Below, in pieces: positions 22,348 to 33,144 of a DNA stretch of 64,000 nucleotides (its first letter is position 1; each line of letters begins with the position of its first letter). Source of the DNA: Strongylocentrotus droebachiensis. Its lineage: Eukaryota > Echinodermata > Echinoidea > Camarodonta > Strongylocentrotidae. The notes beneath the pieces are model-generated. The model ran no database searches. It was not told the origin of the DNA and saw only the letters and a list, made by a program, of their open reading frames with translations. The stretch covers positions 434,001 through 498,000 of the forward strand of contig JAVYIG010000096.1 of NCBI GenBank assembly GCA_035222895.1. Direction: 5' to 3'. The translations under genes were made by a program, and so were the position numbers.

Positions 22348-23632
22348 AAGAGACTAAATTCCTTTGCCAAGTTATTAATCTATATTTGCCACACTAGACG
22401 CAGGGTAAGAAACGGGTACCTATTAAGAATTACAGGAAAAAATTCAATCTTGATTGCAATCTACTCTACAGTAAAGCAGACAAATCATAGAAGTAGACTG
22501 GTAGAAAATTGAATAAAATCATTTAAAATATGGTACAGTTATGAATTTGTTGAAAGTTGTAATAACTAAAGGTATGGGCTCTTCAAATTAGCCGAATCTC
22601 TGTGATGTAGAGGCGGACAACTTTTCAATTTGTTCCAACACCCAAATTGACTAAAATTTAATGTTTTCTTCCACCAGGTACCAATACGCAATGTTTAAAG
22701 TGACATGACTTCAAACATGTAGCCTTAAAACCATCGTGTAACATTTTAGTCGTGTTATTTCATTTGTAAATCAGAAGGCTATGGATTTCACTTAAAGATA
22801 AAGTTAGGTTCTGGTCAAGCATTTGCATTGTGAGAAACACCCTGTAGAGGCGAACGGGAAATTTGATATTGTAGCACATACGTATCGGTGAATACTATGA
22901 GGTCTTGAATTCCTCAGAGTTATAATAAATTGGCCCAGTCCTGATGATAATAACATGCACTATACACATGAATTTGTATATGGGACTACATTAATCAAAT
23001 TCGAATATGATAGCATTTGAAGAGCCACCCTTTTCAAGGGCATTTTTTTTCTTCTATGATTCTCTTCAAATCTAACAACAAACAAAGTAAGAAAAGATGA
23101 TCAAAATTATCTTTCACCTTTCTCAACTATCAACCTACTCTTTAATCCATGAGAAGAAAGATGATGTATTATTATGTGTTCGAATTTGAATGAACCCGCA
23201 ATGGCCTGAATAATATCATTCCGATGGTTTCATTTTTGACAAAATGTTAATTGTGACAAGGTTACCATTGTTATAGAAGCATCATGCATTTCCATCAGAG
23301 CTTACATGCACCGCATCATTATGAAAAACATTCCATATTGCTGTAGGTGGCAAGTAGCCAAGTCCGGATTTATGATGACTAGTGAAGCAAGATTTTGTTT
23401 TCGTTTTAACAAGGATGTTGTTTCTCCAAGTATGAAACAAACTAATTTTAGGTGTTTATACCAATCTCCTGACAATTTCATTATCTGCAAATATTTGCTG
23501 GTACAATAGCTTAGTATCCCTGGAGAAATAATGAAAAGTGTGGTATTTATGGTTTCATTTTCAAGATTGATATGATGCTTTTTTGTTTTAATATTTCCGT
23601 TAGCTGCCACTCCCTCTTCATGGTTATACTCA

Positions 23633-23700
23633 AGGCGTTGGGGTCTAGTGGATAAGTCACCCTACTACGAATCGTATGATACGGGGTTCGAATCCCTGAC
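23633..23700 (+). promoter_or_regulatory. tRNA-like block in monomer
   Basis: Partner of the block at 14.67 kb, with the same GGGTCTAGTGG A-box change. Confidence 0.65.
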
Positions 23701-24778
23701 ATGTGACTAAATGCCTTTGCCAAGTTATTAATTTATATTTGCCACACTAAACGGGTACCTATTAAGAATTATAGGAAAATTCAACCTTGATTGCTAATTT
23801 ATCTAGAGAAAAGCAGACAAATCATAGAAGTAGACTGATAAAAAGTTGAATAAAATCGTTCAAAATATCAGTGGTAGATTTATGAATTTGTTGAAAGTTG
23901 TAATAACTAAAGGTATGGGCTCTTCAAATTAGCCAAATCTCTGTGATGTAGATGCTGACAACTTTTCTATCTTTGTCAACACCCAAATTGACTAAAATTT
24001 AATTTTATAGCCACAAAGCTATGGTATTCACTTACAGATAAAGTTAATTCCGGGTCTAGCAATTGCATTGTGAGAAACACCTTGTGGTGGCGAATGAAGT
24101 AGTTGGACATGTAGCACATACGTATTGGTGTATATTATGCTGTTTTAAAATTATCAGAATTGTAATAAATTGGCCCAGTCTTGCTGATAATAACATGCAG
24201 TATACACATGAATTTGTAAATGGGACTACACAAACATGTAGTGGTCCACAATATTTAGTTTTTAATAATCATATTCGAATATGAGAGCATTTGAAGAGCC
24301 ACCCTTCTTCAGGGGAGATACTCTTCCACTCTAACAACAAACAAAATGAGGAAAGATTATCAAAATTATTTATCACCTTTCTCAAAAATCACCCTTCTCT
24401 TTAATCAATGAGAAGAAAGATGATGTATTGCTTTGGGTTTGTACCTGAACGAACCCGCAATGGCCTGAATAACCTCTTTCTTTTTTTCTTTTTTTTTCTT
24501 GACAAATATTTCATTGTGACAAGGTAACCACGCGTATAGAAGCATCAGACATGTTCATCAGAGCTTAGAAGCACAGCATCATTATGAAGAAAAAGTATAC
24601 ATTGCTTTATGCGGCAAAGAAGCAAAGACCTGATTCATGATAACTAGTGCAGCACAGATTTTGGTTTCGTTTTAACAAGGATCTTGCTTCTCCAAGTATA
24701 AAACACCCCAATCTCGTGAAAATGTCATTATCTGCAAATATTTGTGTTAGAGCCTCCCCCTCTCCATGGTTATACTCA

Positions 24779-24846
24779 AGGTGTTGTGGTCTAGTGGATA
24801 AGTCACCCTACTACGAGTCACATGATACGGGGTTCGAATCCCTGAC
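24779..24846 (+). promoter_or_regulatory. tRNA-like block in monomer
   Basis: Identical to the block at 22.28 kb. Confidence 0.65.
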
Positions 24847-26130
24847 AAGAGACTAAATTCCTTTGCCAAGTTATTAATCTATATTTGCCACACTAGACGC
24901 AGGGTAAGAAACGGGTACCTATTAAGAATTACAGGAAAAAATTCAATCTTGATTGCAATCTACTCTACAGTAAAGCAGACAAATCATAGAAGTAGACTGG
25001 TAGAAAATTGAATAAAATCATTTAAAATATGGTACAGTTATGAATTTGTTGAAAGTTGTAATAACTAAAGGTATGGGCTCTTCAAATTAGCCGAATCTCT
25101 GTGATGTAGAGGCGGACAACTTTTCAATTTGTTCCAACACCCAAATTGACTAAAATTTAATGTTTTCTTCCACCAGGTACCAATACGCAATGTTTAAAGT
25201 GACATGACTTCAAACATGTAGCCTTAAAACCATCGTGTAACATTTTAGTCGTGTTATTTCATTTGTAAATCAGAAGGCTATGGATTTCACTTAAAGATAA
25301 AGTTAGGTTCTGGTCAAGCATTTGCATTGTGAGAAACACCCTGTAGAGGCGAACGGGAAATTTGATATTGTAGCACATACGTATCGGTGAATACTATGAG
25401 GTCTTGAATTCCTCAGAGTTATAATAAATTGGCCCAGTCCTGATGATAATAACATGCACTATACACATGAATTTGTATATGGGACTACATTAATCAAATT
25501 CGAATATGATAGCATTTGAAGAGCCACCCTTTTCAAGGGCATTTTTTTTCTTCTATGATTCTCTTCAAATCTAACAACAAACAAAGTAAGAAAAGATGAT
25601 CAAAATTATCTTTCACCTTTCTCAACTATCAACCTACTCTTTAATCCATGAGAAGAAAGATGATGTATTATTATGTGTTCGAATTTGAATGAACCCGCAA
25701 TGGCCTGAATAATATCATTCCGATGGTTTCATTTTTGACAAAATGTTAATTGTGACAAGGTTACCATTGTTATAGAAGCATCATGCATTTCCATCAGAGC
25801 TTACATGCACCGCATCATTATGAAAAACATTCCATATTGCTGTAGGTGGCAAGTAGCCAAGTCCGGATTTATGATGACTAGTGAAGCAAGATTTTGTTTT
25901 CGTTTTAACAAGGATGTTGTTTCTCCAAGTATGAAACAAACTAATTTTAGGTGTTTATACCAATCTCCTGACAATTTCATTATCTGCAAATATTTGCTGG
26001 TACAATAGCTTAGTATCCCTGGAGAAATAATGAAAAGTGTGGTATTTATGGTTTCATTTTCAAGATTGATATGATGCTTTTTTGTTTTAATATTTCCGTT
26101 AGCTGCCACTCCCTCTTCATGGTTATACTC

Positions 26131-26198
26131 AAGGCGTTGGGGTCTAGTGGATAAGTCACCCTACTACGAATCGTATGATACGGGGTTCGAATCCCTGA
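26131..26198 (+). promoter_or_regulatory. tRNA-like block in monomer
   Basis: Identical to the block at 23.63 kb. Confidence 0.65.
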
Positions 26199-26872
26199 CA
26201 TGTGACTAAATGCCTTTGCCAAGTTATTAATTTATATTTGCCACACTAAACGGGTACCTATTAAGAATTATAGGAAAATTCAACCTTGATTGCTAATTTA
26301 TCTAGAGAAAAGCAGACAAATCATAGAAGTAGACTGATAAAAAGTTGAATAAAATCGTTCAAAATATCAGTGGTAGATTTATGAATTTGTTGAAAGTTGT
26401 AATAACTAAAGGTATGGGCTCTTCAAATTAGCCAAATCTCTGTGATGTAGATGCTGACAACTTTTCTATCTTTGTCAACACCCAAATTGACTAAAATTTA
26501 ATTTTATAGCCACAAAGCTATGGTATTCACTTACAGATAAAGTTAATTCCGGGTCTAGCAATTGCATTGTGAGAAACACCTTGTGGTGGCGAATGAAGTA
26601 GTTGGACATGTAGCACATACGTATTGGTGTATATTATGCTGTTTTAAAATTATCAGAATTGTAATAAATTGGCCCAGTCTTGCTGATAATAACATGCAGT
26701 ATACACATGAATTTGTAAATGGGACTACACAAACATGTAGTGGTCCACAATATTTAGTTTTTAATAATCATAAAAATTATTCGAATATGAGAGCATTTGA
26801 AGAGCCACCCTTCTTCAGGGGAGATACTCTTCCACTCTAACAACAAACAAAATGAGGAAAGATTATCAAAAT

Positions 26873-27778
26873 TATTTATCACCTTTCTCAAAAATCACCC
26901 TTCTCTTTAATCAATGAGAAGAAAGATGATGTATTGCTTTGGGTTTGTACCTGAACGAACCCGCAATGGCCTGAATAACCTCTTTCTTTTTTTCTTTTTT
27001 TTTCTTGACAAATATTTCATTGTGACATGGAAACCACGTGTATAGAAGCATCAGACATGTTCATCAGAGTTTAGAAGCACATCATCATTATGAAGAAATA
27101 GTACAAATTGCTTTAGGCGGCAAAGAAGCAAAGACCTGATTGATGATAACTAGTGCAGCACAGATTTTGGTTCCGTTTTAACAAGGATGTTGTTTCTCCA
27201 AGTATGAAATACCCCAATCTCGTGAAAATGTCATTATCTGCAAATATTTGTGTTAGAGCCTTCCCCTCTCCATTGTTAAACGCATGGTGTTGTGGTCTAG
27301 TGGATAAGTCACCCTACTACGAGTCACATCATACGGGGTTCGAATCCCTGACATGAGACTAAATTCCTTTTCCAAGTTATTAATCTATATTTGCCATACT
27401 AGACGCAGGATAAGAAACGGGTACCTTTTCAGAATTACAGGAAAAATTCAACCTTGATTGCAATCTACTCTAGAGAAAAGCAGACAAATCATAGAAGTGG
27501 ACTGGTAGAAAATTGAATAAAATTGTTCAAAATATGGTAAAGTAATGAATTTGTCGAAATTTGTAATAACTAAAGGTATGGACTCTTCAAATTAGCCGAA
27601 TCTCTGTGATGTATAGAGGCGGACAACTTTTCTATTTGTTTCAACACCCAAATTGACTGAAATTTAGATTGTTCAAAAATGTACAACTCAGGAGGGTCTT
27701 TTCTCTTTAGAGGACCTATCATAATATGCTATCCATGATATATTTAAGGAAGTGCCCCAGGTGAGAAGATACTTAGCA
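26873..27778. repeat. Terminal monomer of the duplicated block
   Basis: Matches 15.41-16.31 kb of copy 1 up to GATACTTAGCA, after which the sequence changes to an older, diverged relative of the 7.35 kb unit. Confidence 0.8.
27286..27353 (+). promoter_or_regulatory. tRNA-like block in monomer
   Basis: Partner of the block at 15.82 kb, including the CATCATACGG variant. Confidence 0.65.
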
Positions 27779-28302
27779 AAAAAAAACAGAAATGTTCACA
27801 TATGGCGGGGGAAACCGCGGCGGTTTGTTTGTATGAAACGAGATTCATAATCATATAACATGGTTGGTAATAACAAATTAATAATACAATAATTGGTAGG
27901 GAAAAATAAAACATAAGCAAACATGATAACACACGATCATGCAAAAGATTTTGTAGCATACAAATGCGATAATAACACCGGTCGAAGTATACAAATGATA
28001 CACTGGTATAAACTATACTTTTAATTTAAAAAATAATAAATTGTGGAGTATATGGAACAATGACCATTGAGTAGAAGTAGTAGTAGGAGTAGCACAAGGA
28101 AGAGGTGTAGCAGTATTATTATTAGTAGTAGTAATAGTAGTAGTAGCAGTAGTAATAGAAGAAAATGTCTAAATAGGCCTAGTAGTCGCAGAAGTAGTTG
28201 TAGTAGTAGTAGTAAGAGTAGTAGTAGTATTGTTTTAGTAGTAGAACTAGTAATAGTAGTAGTAGATGTTGTTGTTGTGGTAGTAGAAATATGAGTAGTA
28301 GT
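27779..28302. repeat. Diverged relative of the 7.35-7.81 kb lead with TAG microsatellite
   Basis: Shares GATAACACACGATCATGCAA, AGCATACAAATGCGATAATA and the interrupted TAG tract with 7.5-7.81 and 9.82-9.95 kb, but differs at many bases. It lacks the LINE insertion, so it records the pre-insertion state. Its TAG tract is instead occupied by a different LINE. Confidence 0.8.
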
Positions 28303-28610
28303 ATTGAATTGAATTGAATTGAACTTTATTTCATTCATCATAAAAACATCATAACAAACATATAAATACAAAACATAGCGTACAAGTTGAAGAGAAACAA
28401 TAAAAAATACAATACAACAACAAAAATATATGTGAATGTGGAGACAGCTAGGAAAACCAAAGGCTTTATTGGTGCTGCCACCAAAACAGTAATAAATTAT
28501 AATACAATATTATTTTGTTGTTTGAGAAGGTGATAATAGAGGAGAGGAGGGGGGGGGGGGGGAGGGGGCCTAAAATAAAACAAAAACCAGACCGTGTACA
28601 TAATCAATCT

Positions 28611-31508
28611 TTATTTATTTTGTTGGATTAAAAATGATTTGTATCTCCTTTTAAAAACGTTAATTGATGGACTAGATTTTATATCTTGAGGTATATTATT
28701 CCACAATTGTGGCCCTTTAAAAAATATTGATTTCTTAGTTATATTTAATCTTATTTTATTTAAATGAAAATTAGAAGAACTTCGAGTATTATATGAATGA
28801 AATGCAGAATTAAGACAAAATTTGCTGGAAAGACTAATTGGTATGAAATTATTAAAACATAAGTACATAAATATTGCAAAACTATAATTACAAAGATCTA
28901 GGACATTCAAAAGTTTTAATTTTAGAAATAAAGGTTTAGTATGAGCAAAATAATCGGCATGTAAGACTAAACGAATAGCTCTTTTTTGTAAGCATAATAA
29001 TCTTCTCATTGCATGATCAGTTGAGGATCCCCAGGCAAGGTTACAATAATTAAAATATGGAGATATAATGGCATTATAAATCATAATCAAAATATTTGAA
29101 GGAAAATGTTTAATTTTATTTAAAATACCTATACCTTTAGAAATATTCGTGCAGATAACATCAATGTGCTCCTTCCAAGATAATTTACTGTCAATTGTTA
29201 CACCTAAAAATTTCAGGGAGCTACAACGATTAATTACATTATCATTTAAGGAAACAACCAACGTGTCACGATCGATAAACATATTAGAAAAGATCATATA
29301 GTGAGTTTTTTTAGTATTTACAATTAATTTATTAGAGATCAACCATGAATTTATTTTCAATAATTCATCATTAAAATCAAGAATCAAATTGTCAATATTG
29401 TTATCGGATAAAAAGACACTGGTATCATCGGCATATAAAATATATTCCAACTTTTGAGATGATGCACAAATATCGTTCATATAAATGAGAAATAAAAGTG
29501 GACCAAGAATGGATCCCTGGGGCACTCCACATCCTACAGCACTCAAATAAGATTCATTACCATTGACAACTACAAATTGTTTACGATTAGTTAAATAATT
29601 TTGAAATAAATCTAAAAGAATACCACGAATACCATAATTTTCTAATTTATGAAAAAGAATTGAATGGTCTAGAGTATCAAAAGCCTTACTCAAATCAAGA
29701 AACAAACCAATTAAAATTTTCTTTTTATCAAGAGCATTAGTAACTTTATAAATCAGATCAACTATAGCAGAGGATGTAGAGTACCCTGGACGAAATCCAT
29801 ACTGGCTTTCTGTTAATATATTGCACTGATCAACAAATTTTAGAAGTCGATTAAAAAGACATTTTTCAAAAATTTTAGAAAATATAGGCAGTACAGAAAT
29901 AGGTCGATAATTATTTAAACAATCAGATAATCCATTTTTAAAAACTGGTATCACTTTTGCTATTTTTAAACCGTCTGGGAAAATACCCATACTCATTGAA
30001 AAATTAAAAATATCACATAGTGGATAACAAATTAAATGAATCACTCTTTTCGTAATCGATACATCAATTTCATCAAAACCAGTACTTGATCGATTCTTTA
30101 AATTACAAACGATATCAATAATTTCTTTCGCTGATATTGGAGTGAAAAAGGCAGATTTAGGATTCCTAGTCAAATATTGCACATTGTTATTGTTACTGCA
30201 AGACTGAGGATCATGTATATTTTGTGTCAATGAAGGACCAATATTCACAAAAAAATCATTAAATTCATTAGCCATATCATTACCAAGAGTAACAGATCGA
30301 TTATTAACAGTAATTTGTTCAATATTACTTTGTTTCATTTTTTTACCCATAGCCTTATTTATACATTTCCAAGTTTGCCTCATATCATTTTTCACATTTA
30401 TAAACATATCACGATAATATTTATTCTTTGTCTTTTTTACTTCACTGTTACATTTATTTCTCAAAGTTTTATATGAGATTTCATTATTAAGAGTTGGCTT
30501 ATGAATAAACCTTTTATATAGGCGACATTTTTTAATACACATTTTACGTAATTGTTCATTAAACCAAGATTTATCTTTCTTCTTTTTACAGGATCTACGT
30601 ACAATAGGAAAGCAATCATCATACAAAGATTTGAATTGGAATAAAAAACAATCGTAATTTACATTGGGATTAACATTGTCTATGCGCCAAGATATAGTTT
30701 CAAGTTTACAAATAAATTGACGAATATTATTTTCACACCTGTCGCGTTTAGTATATACAAGTTCACAATTATTTTCAATTGAATCATTATGAATACAAAA
30801 TATAGGAAAATGATCACTTATATCAACAAATAGAATCCCGCTACTTATATTTTCAATATCATTAGTGAATATATTATCAATTAATGTCGCAGAATTTATT
30901 GTTACCCTAGTTGGGTAGTGAATCACAGGGAACATAGAATTAACCATAAAGACATCCAAAAAATAATTTATTTGTTGGCAAGAACTGTCATTCAATAAGT
31001 TGATATTATAATCTCCAGCAAAATATATCAGTTTATTTTCTTTATTTACTATGTTTAGTATTAAATTCAAAGAATCTAAGAATGATGGAAAGCATGTATT
31101 AGGTGGTCTATATATAGTTCCAAATATAATACTTTTCTTATTTGTTTTAATTTCAATAAAAACACATTCAAAATCATTATTATTAATATCTAGACCAAGC
31201 CTACGATTATAATTAAAATCATTACGCACATAGATACCCACTCCACCACCATTGCGATCTTGTCGTTCATTTCCAACAAATTCATATCCATCAAGATTAT
31301 AAACGGGATCATTTGGTTTCAACCAAGTCTCTGATAATCCTACTGCACAAAATTTATGATCAATTGTATTTACAAGAGAGACAAGATTATCGTAATTCTT
31401 TTTAATGCTTCTACAATTAATATGAAGACAGGTAAATATTTTATTCAAATTATGTGTATTAGCAAAATCATTAAATTCATCAGGTAATAAACAACTTTGA
31501 TTCGGACC
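28611..31508 (-). pseudogene. LINE ORF2: apurinic-type endonuclease + reverse transcriptase (split by an insertion)
   Basis: A multifunctional polymerase for target-primed reverse transcription. Counting residues from 31448, the APE-type endonuclease spans about 1-225, with SETW (E40), GDYN at ~145 and SDHF at ~211. The RT spans about 490-800, with NNYRPISVLP, DLSKAFD (~585), GVPQGSILGP (~641) and catalytic YADD (~672). A C-terminal domain ends in KRRYKSFLIQQNK. No stop interrupts these 945 codons. The apparent start at 31448 is a TTG; the frame stays open to the insertion at 31508. The first 29 codons lie on the far side, ATG at 32993 to 32907. With one copy of the 12-bp duplication counted, the frame is continuous (~998 codons). 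The insertion alone therefore inactivates it. Confidence 0.9.
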
Positions 31509-31520
31509 ATAAAGAGTATT
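31509..31520. repeat. Target-site duplication, left (ATAAAGAGTATT)
   Basis: A 12-bp word directly repeated at 32895-32906, bracketing the Penelope-like insert exactly. Counting only one copy keeps LINE ORF2 in frame, which independently supports the call. Confidence 0.92.
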
Positions 31521-31585
31521 ATCGGAAATAATATCGCTAGTGATATTCGTTTGTCTCGCAATGTGGTCAATAAGGAATCTAAAAG

Positions 31586-31628
31586 ATCACGACGTTTCGT
31601 ATGCTACTGCAATACTTCGTCAGGTGAT
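31586..31628 (-). ncRNA. Hammerhead ribozyme motif, left arm
   Basis: The exact inverted copy of the motif at 32756-32798, read on the minus strand from 31628 to 31586. The predicted scissile bond follows the GUC whose complement is at 31591-31593. Confidence 0.72.
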
Positions 31629-31832
31629 AAAAACTGTTGTAAGCAAGGGTCTTTTATACTTTACGGGAGGACCGTAAAGCGGTCTAAAATTCGATCGATA
31701 ATTGGAACAATAACGCCCAATGCCTATTGGTCGACGCACACGGTGATCGACCAATCACCAAGGCCGCTGGTTCGGCCGCTGGTTCGGCTGATGCACCAGG
31801 CCTATTGGCCGACGCATACGGTACTCGACCAA

Positions 31833-32216
31833 TCAACGGGCCGCTGGCTCGGGCCGTCTGCTGAATGGAATCGACCGTTGTTGGCTGGCAGGACGGCGAG
31901 TGTCATGGCGGCGTATCGTCCGCATCCAAAATTCGGGGATATCGATCCCGTTGTCTCTGTTGAAATTATTAGGATTGAGACGGATATTGATAGCTTCTTT
32001 TACCCTCCGTGTATACCAATGCCGTTCTTGGGAAAGGCACTGAACCCCGTCCCAGTCTGGTTGATGCTGGTTGTCCCAAGCATGTTCGGCTACGGCTGAG
32101 TTGTCAGTTCGACGGAGTCTGACGTCCCTCTTATGCTCAGTGATTCTTTCTTTTATCGGACGGGCAGTTTCACCGATGTAGGATCTATCACATCCTTTAC
32201 AAGGGATGTTGTACAC
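31833..32216 (-). pseudogene. Penelope-like GIY-YIG endonuclease domain, truncated
   Basis: Penelope-like retroelements carry a GIY-YIG nuclease C-terminal to the RT, used to nick the target. The frame shows VYNIPCKGCDRSYIGETARP, combining the GIY-equivalent (GIVY, the G and I codons falling at the junction with the other arm), the YIG motif and the class-typical CxxC. It is followed by KERITEHKRD, containing the conserved R and EH, then an HAWDNQH block. It starts in the 57-bp spacer and runs through the left arm; the codons upstream belong to the opposite arm, so it has no RT and no native start. The right arm (32222-32605, plus strand) repeats the domain without its first ~20 residues. Non-functional alone. 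Confidence 0.9.
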
Positions 32217-32755
32217 AATGCCGTCCGATAAAAGAAAGAATCACTGAGCATAAGAGGGACGTCAGACTCCGTCGAACTGACAACTCAGCCGTAGCCGAAC
32301 ATGCTTGGGACAACCAGCATCAACCAGACTGGGACGGGGTTCAGTGCCTTTCCCAAGAACGGCATTGGTATACACGGAGGGTAAAAGAAGCTATCAATAT
32401 CCGTCTCAATCCTAATAATTTCAACAGAGACAACGGGATCGATATCCCCGAATTTTGGATGCGGACGATACGCCGCCATGACACTCGCCGTCCTGCCAGC
32501 CAACAACGGTCGATTCCATTCAGCAGACGGCCCGAGCCAGCGGCCCGTTGATTGGTCGAGTACCGTATGCGTCGGCCAATAGGCCTGGTGCATCAGCCGA
32601 ACCAGCGGCCGAACCAGCGGCCTTGGTGATTGGTCGATCACCGTGTGCGTCGACCAATAGGCATTGGGCGTTATTGTTCCAATTATCGATCGAATTTTAG
32701 ACCGCTTTACGGTCCTCCCGTAAAGTATAAAAGACCCTTGCTTACAACAGTTTTT

Positions 32756-32798
32756 ATCACCTGACGAAGTATTGCAGTAGCATACGAAACGTCGTGAT
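32756..32798 (+). ncRNA. Hammerhead ribozyme motif, right arm
   Basis: Type I arrangement: AUCAC (32756-32760) pairs with GUGAU (32794-32798) as helix I. CUGACGA (32761-32767) is the first core strand. Helix II is GUA-U-UGC with GCA-UAC, a bulged U and loop AGUA. GAAAC (32786-32790) is the second core strand, then GUC (32791-32793) with cleavage predicted after the C. Helix III is reduced to the minimal GAAAC/GUC form reported for Penelope-like elements. One extra A lies between CUGACGA and helix II, which is the main reservation. It lies 3' of the endonuclease in the sense direction, where these elements carry their pseudo-LTR. Confidence 0.74.
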
Positions 32799-32894
32799 CT
32801 TTTAGATTCCTTATTGACCACATTGCGAGACAAACGAATATCACTAGCGATATTATTTCCGATACTATATCCGCAATGAGTAATATATTTAGCA

Positions 32895-32906
32895 ATAAAG
32901 AGTATT
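32895..32906. repeat. Target-site duplication, right (ATAAAGAGTATT)
   Basis: Partner of 31509-31520. Confidence 0.92.
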
Positions 32907-32993
32907 GTCCTCATTGATAGGAGATAACTTTTCGGAGAGTGGTGTAAAATCTAAATTATTTAAAAATTGTTGGTACAAATTTCGGTCAGGCAT
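32907..32993 (-). pseudogene. LINE ORF2, N-terminal segment beyond the insertion
   Basis: Begins at ATG 32993-32991 (MPDRNLYQQF...) and runs 29 codons to the target duplication without a stop. Chosen as the real ORF2 start because it is the first in-frame ATG and keeps frame with 31508-28611. Confidence 0.8.
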
Positions 32994-33144
32994 TACAATA
33001 AAACTTTACAATACACAACAGTAAAAATTGTAAAAAAATCAACGAAATTGGTTATGAAAAGAGATCATATACCACCGGAAACAGGTAATACGAGAAGATA
33101 ATAAAATATAATAAATAACAATATGAAGAAAGAAGGTGTAAAAC

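Larger units (their letters stand above)
21875..24373. repeat. 2.5 kb dimer unit, first tandem copy
   Basis: Two adjacent monomers form a higher-order unit with a period of 2499 bp to the next copy. The same dimer occurs once in copy 1 at about 12.91-15.41 kb. Breakpoints fall in the shared CACCTTTCTCAAAAATCACC stretch and cannot be placed to the base. Confidence 0.85.
16301..24470. repeat. 8.96 kb tandem duplication, copy 2
   Basis: Begins at GATACTTAGCAGTGAAAC and matches copy 1 base by base up to about 24.46 kb (partner 15.5 kb). There it enters an additional 2.5 kb dimer before resuming the copy-1 end sequence at about 26.9-27.78 kb. The three occurrences of the junction word near 7.35, 16.31 and 27.78 kb mark where unequal exchange took place. 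Confidence 0.9.
24374..26872. repeat. 2.5 kb dimer unit, second tandem copy
   Basis: Almost identical to 21.88-24.37 kb. One visible difference is a short insertion near 26770 (AAAAATT after AATAATCAT). This is the extra dimer absent from copy 1 of the 8.96 kb repeat. Confidence 0.85.
31521..32894. mobile_element. Penelope-like element remnant arranged as a giant palindrome
   Basis: Left arm 31521-32163 and right arm 32221-32863 are 643-bp inverted repeats. They appear identical by their shared translations (the plus-strand frame from 31.5 kb and the minus-strand frame from 32.86 kb read the same ~190 residues). A 57-bp spacer (32164-32220) and a 31-bp non-palindromic tail (32864-32894) complete it. 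Each arm holds the 3' part of a Penelope-like element: the C-terminal GIY-YIG endonuclease, a GC-rich untranslated stretch and a hammerhead motif. The RT domain is missing. Head-to-head truncated copies and long target duplications are known features of this class. The palindrome should be able to extrude or snap back, and sequencing errors within the arms would be masked. Confidence 0.88.

Noticed and set aside
31497-32099. 200-codon plus-strand ORF, mirrored by a minus-strand ORF at 32285-32914
   Set aside because: It is the antisense of the Penelope endonuclease arm, repeated because the region is a palindrome.
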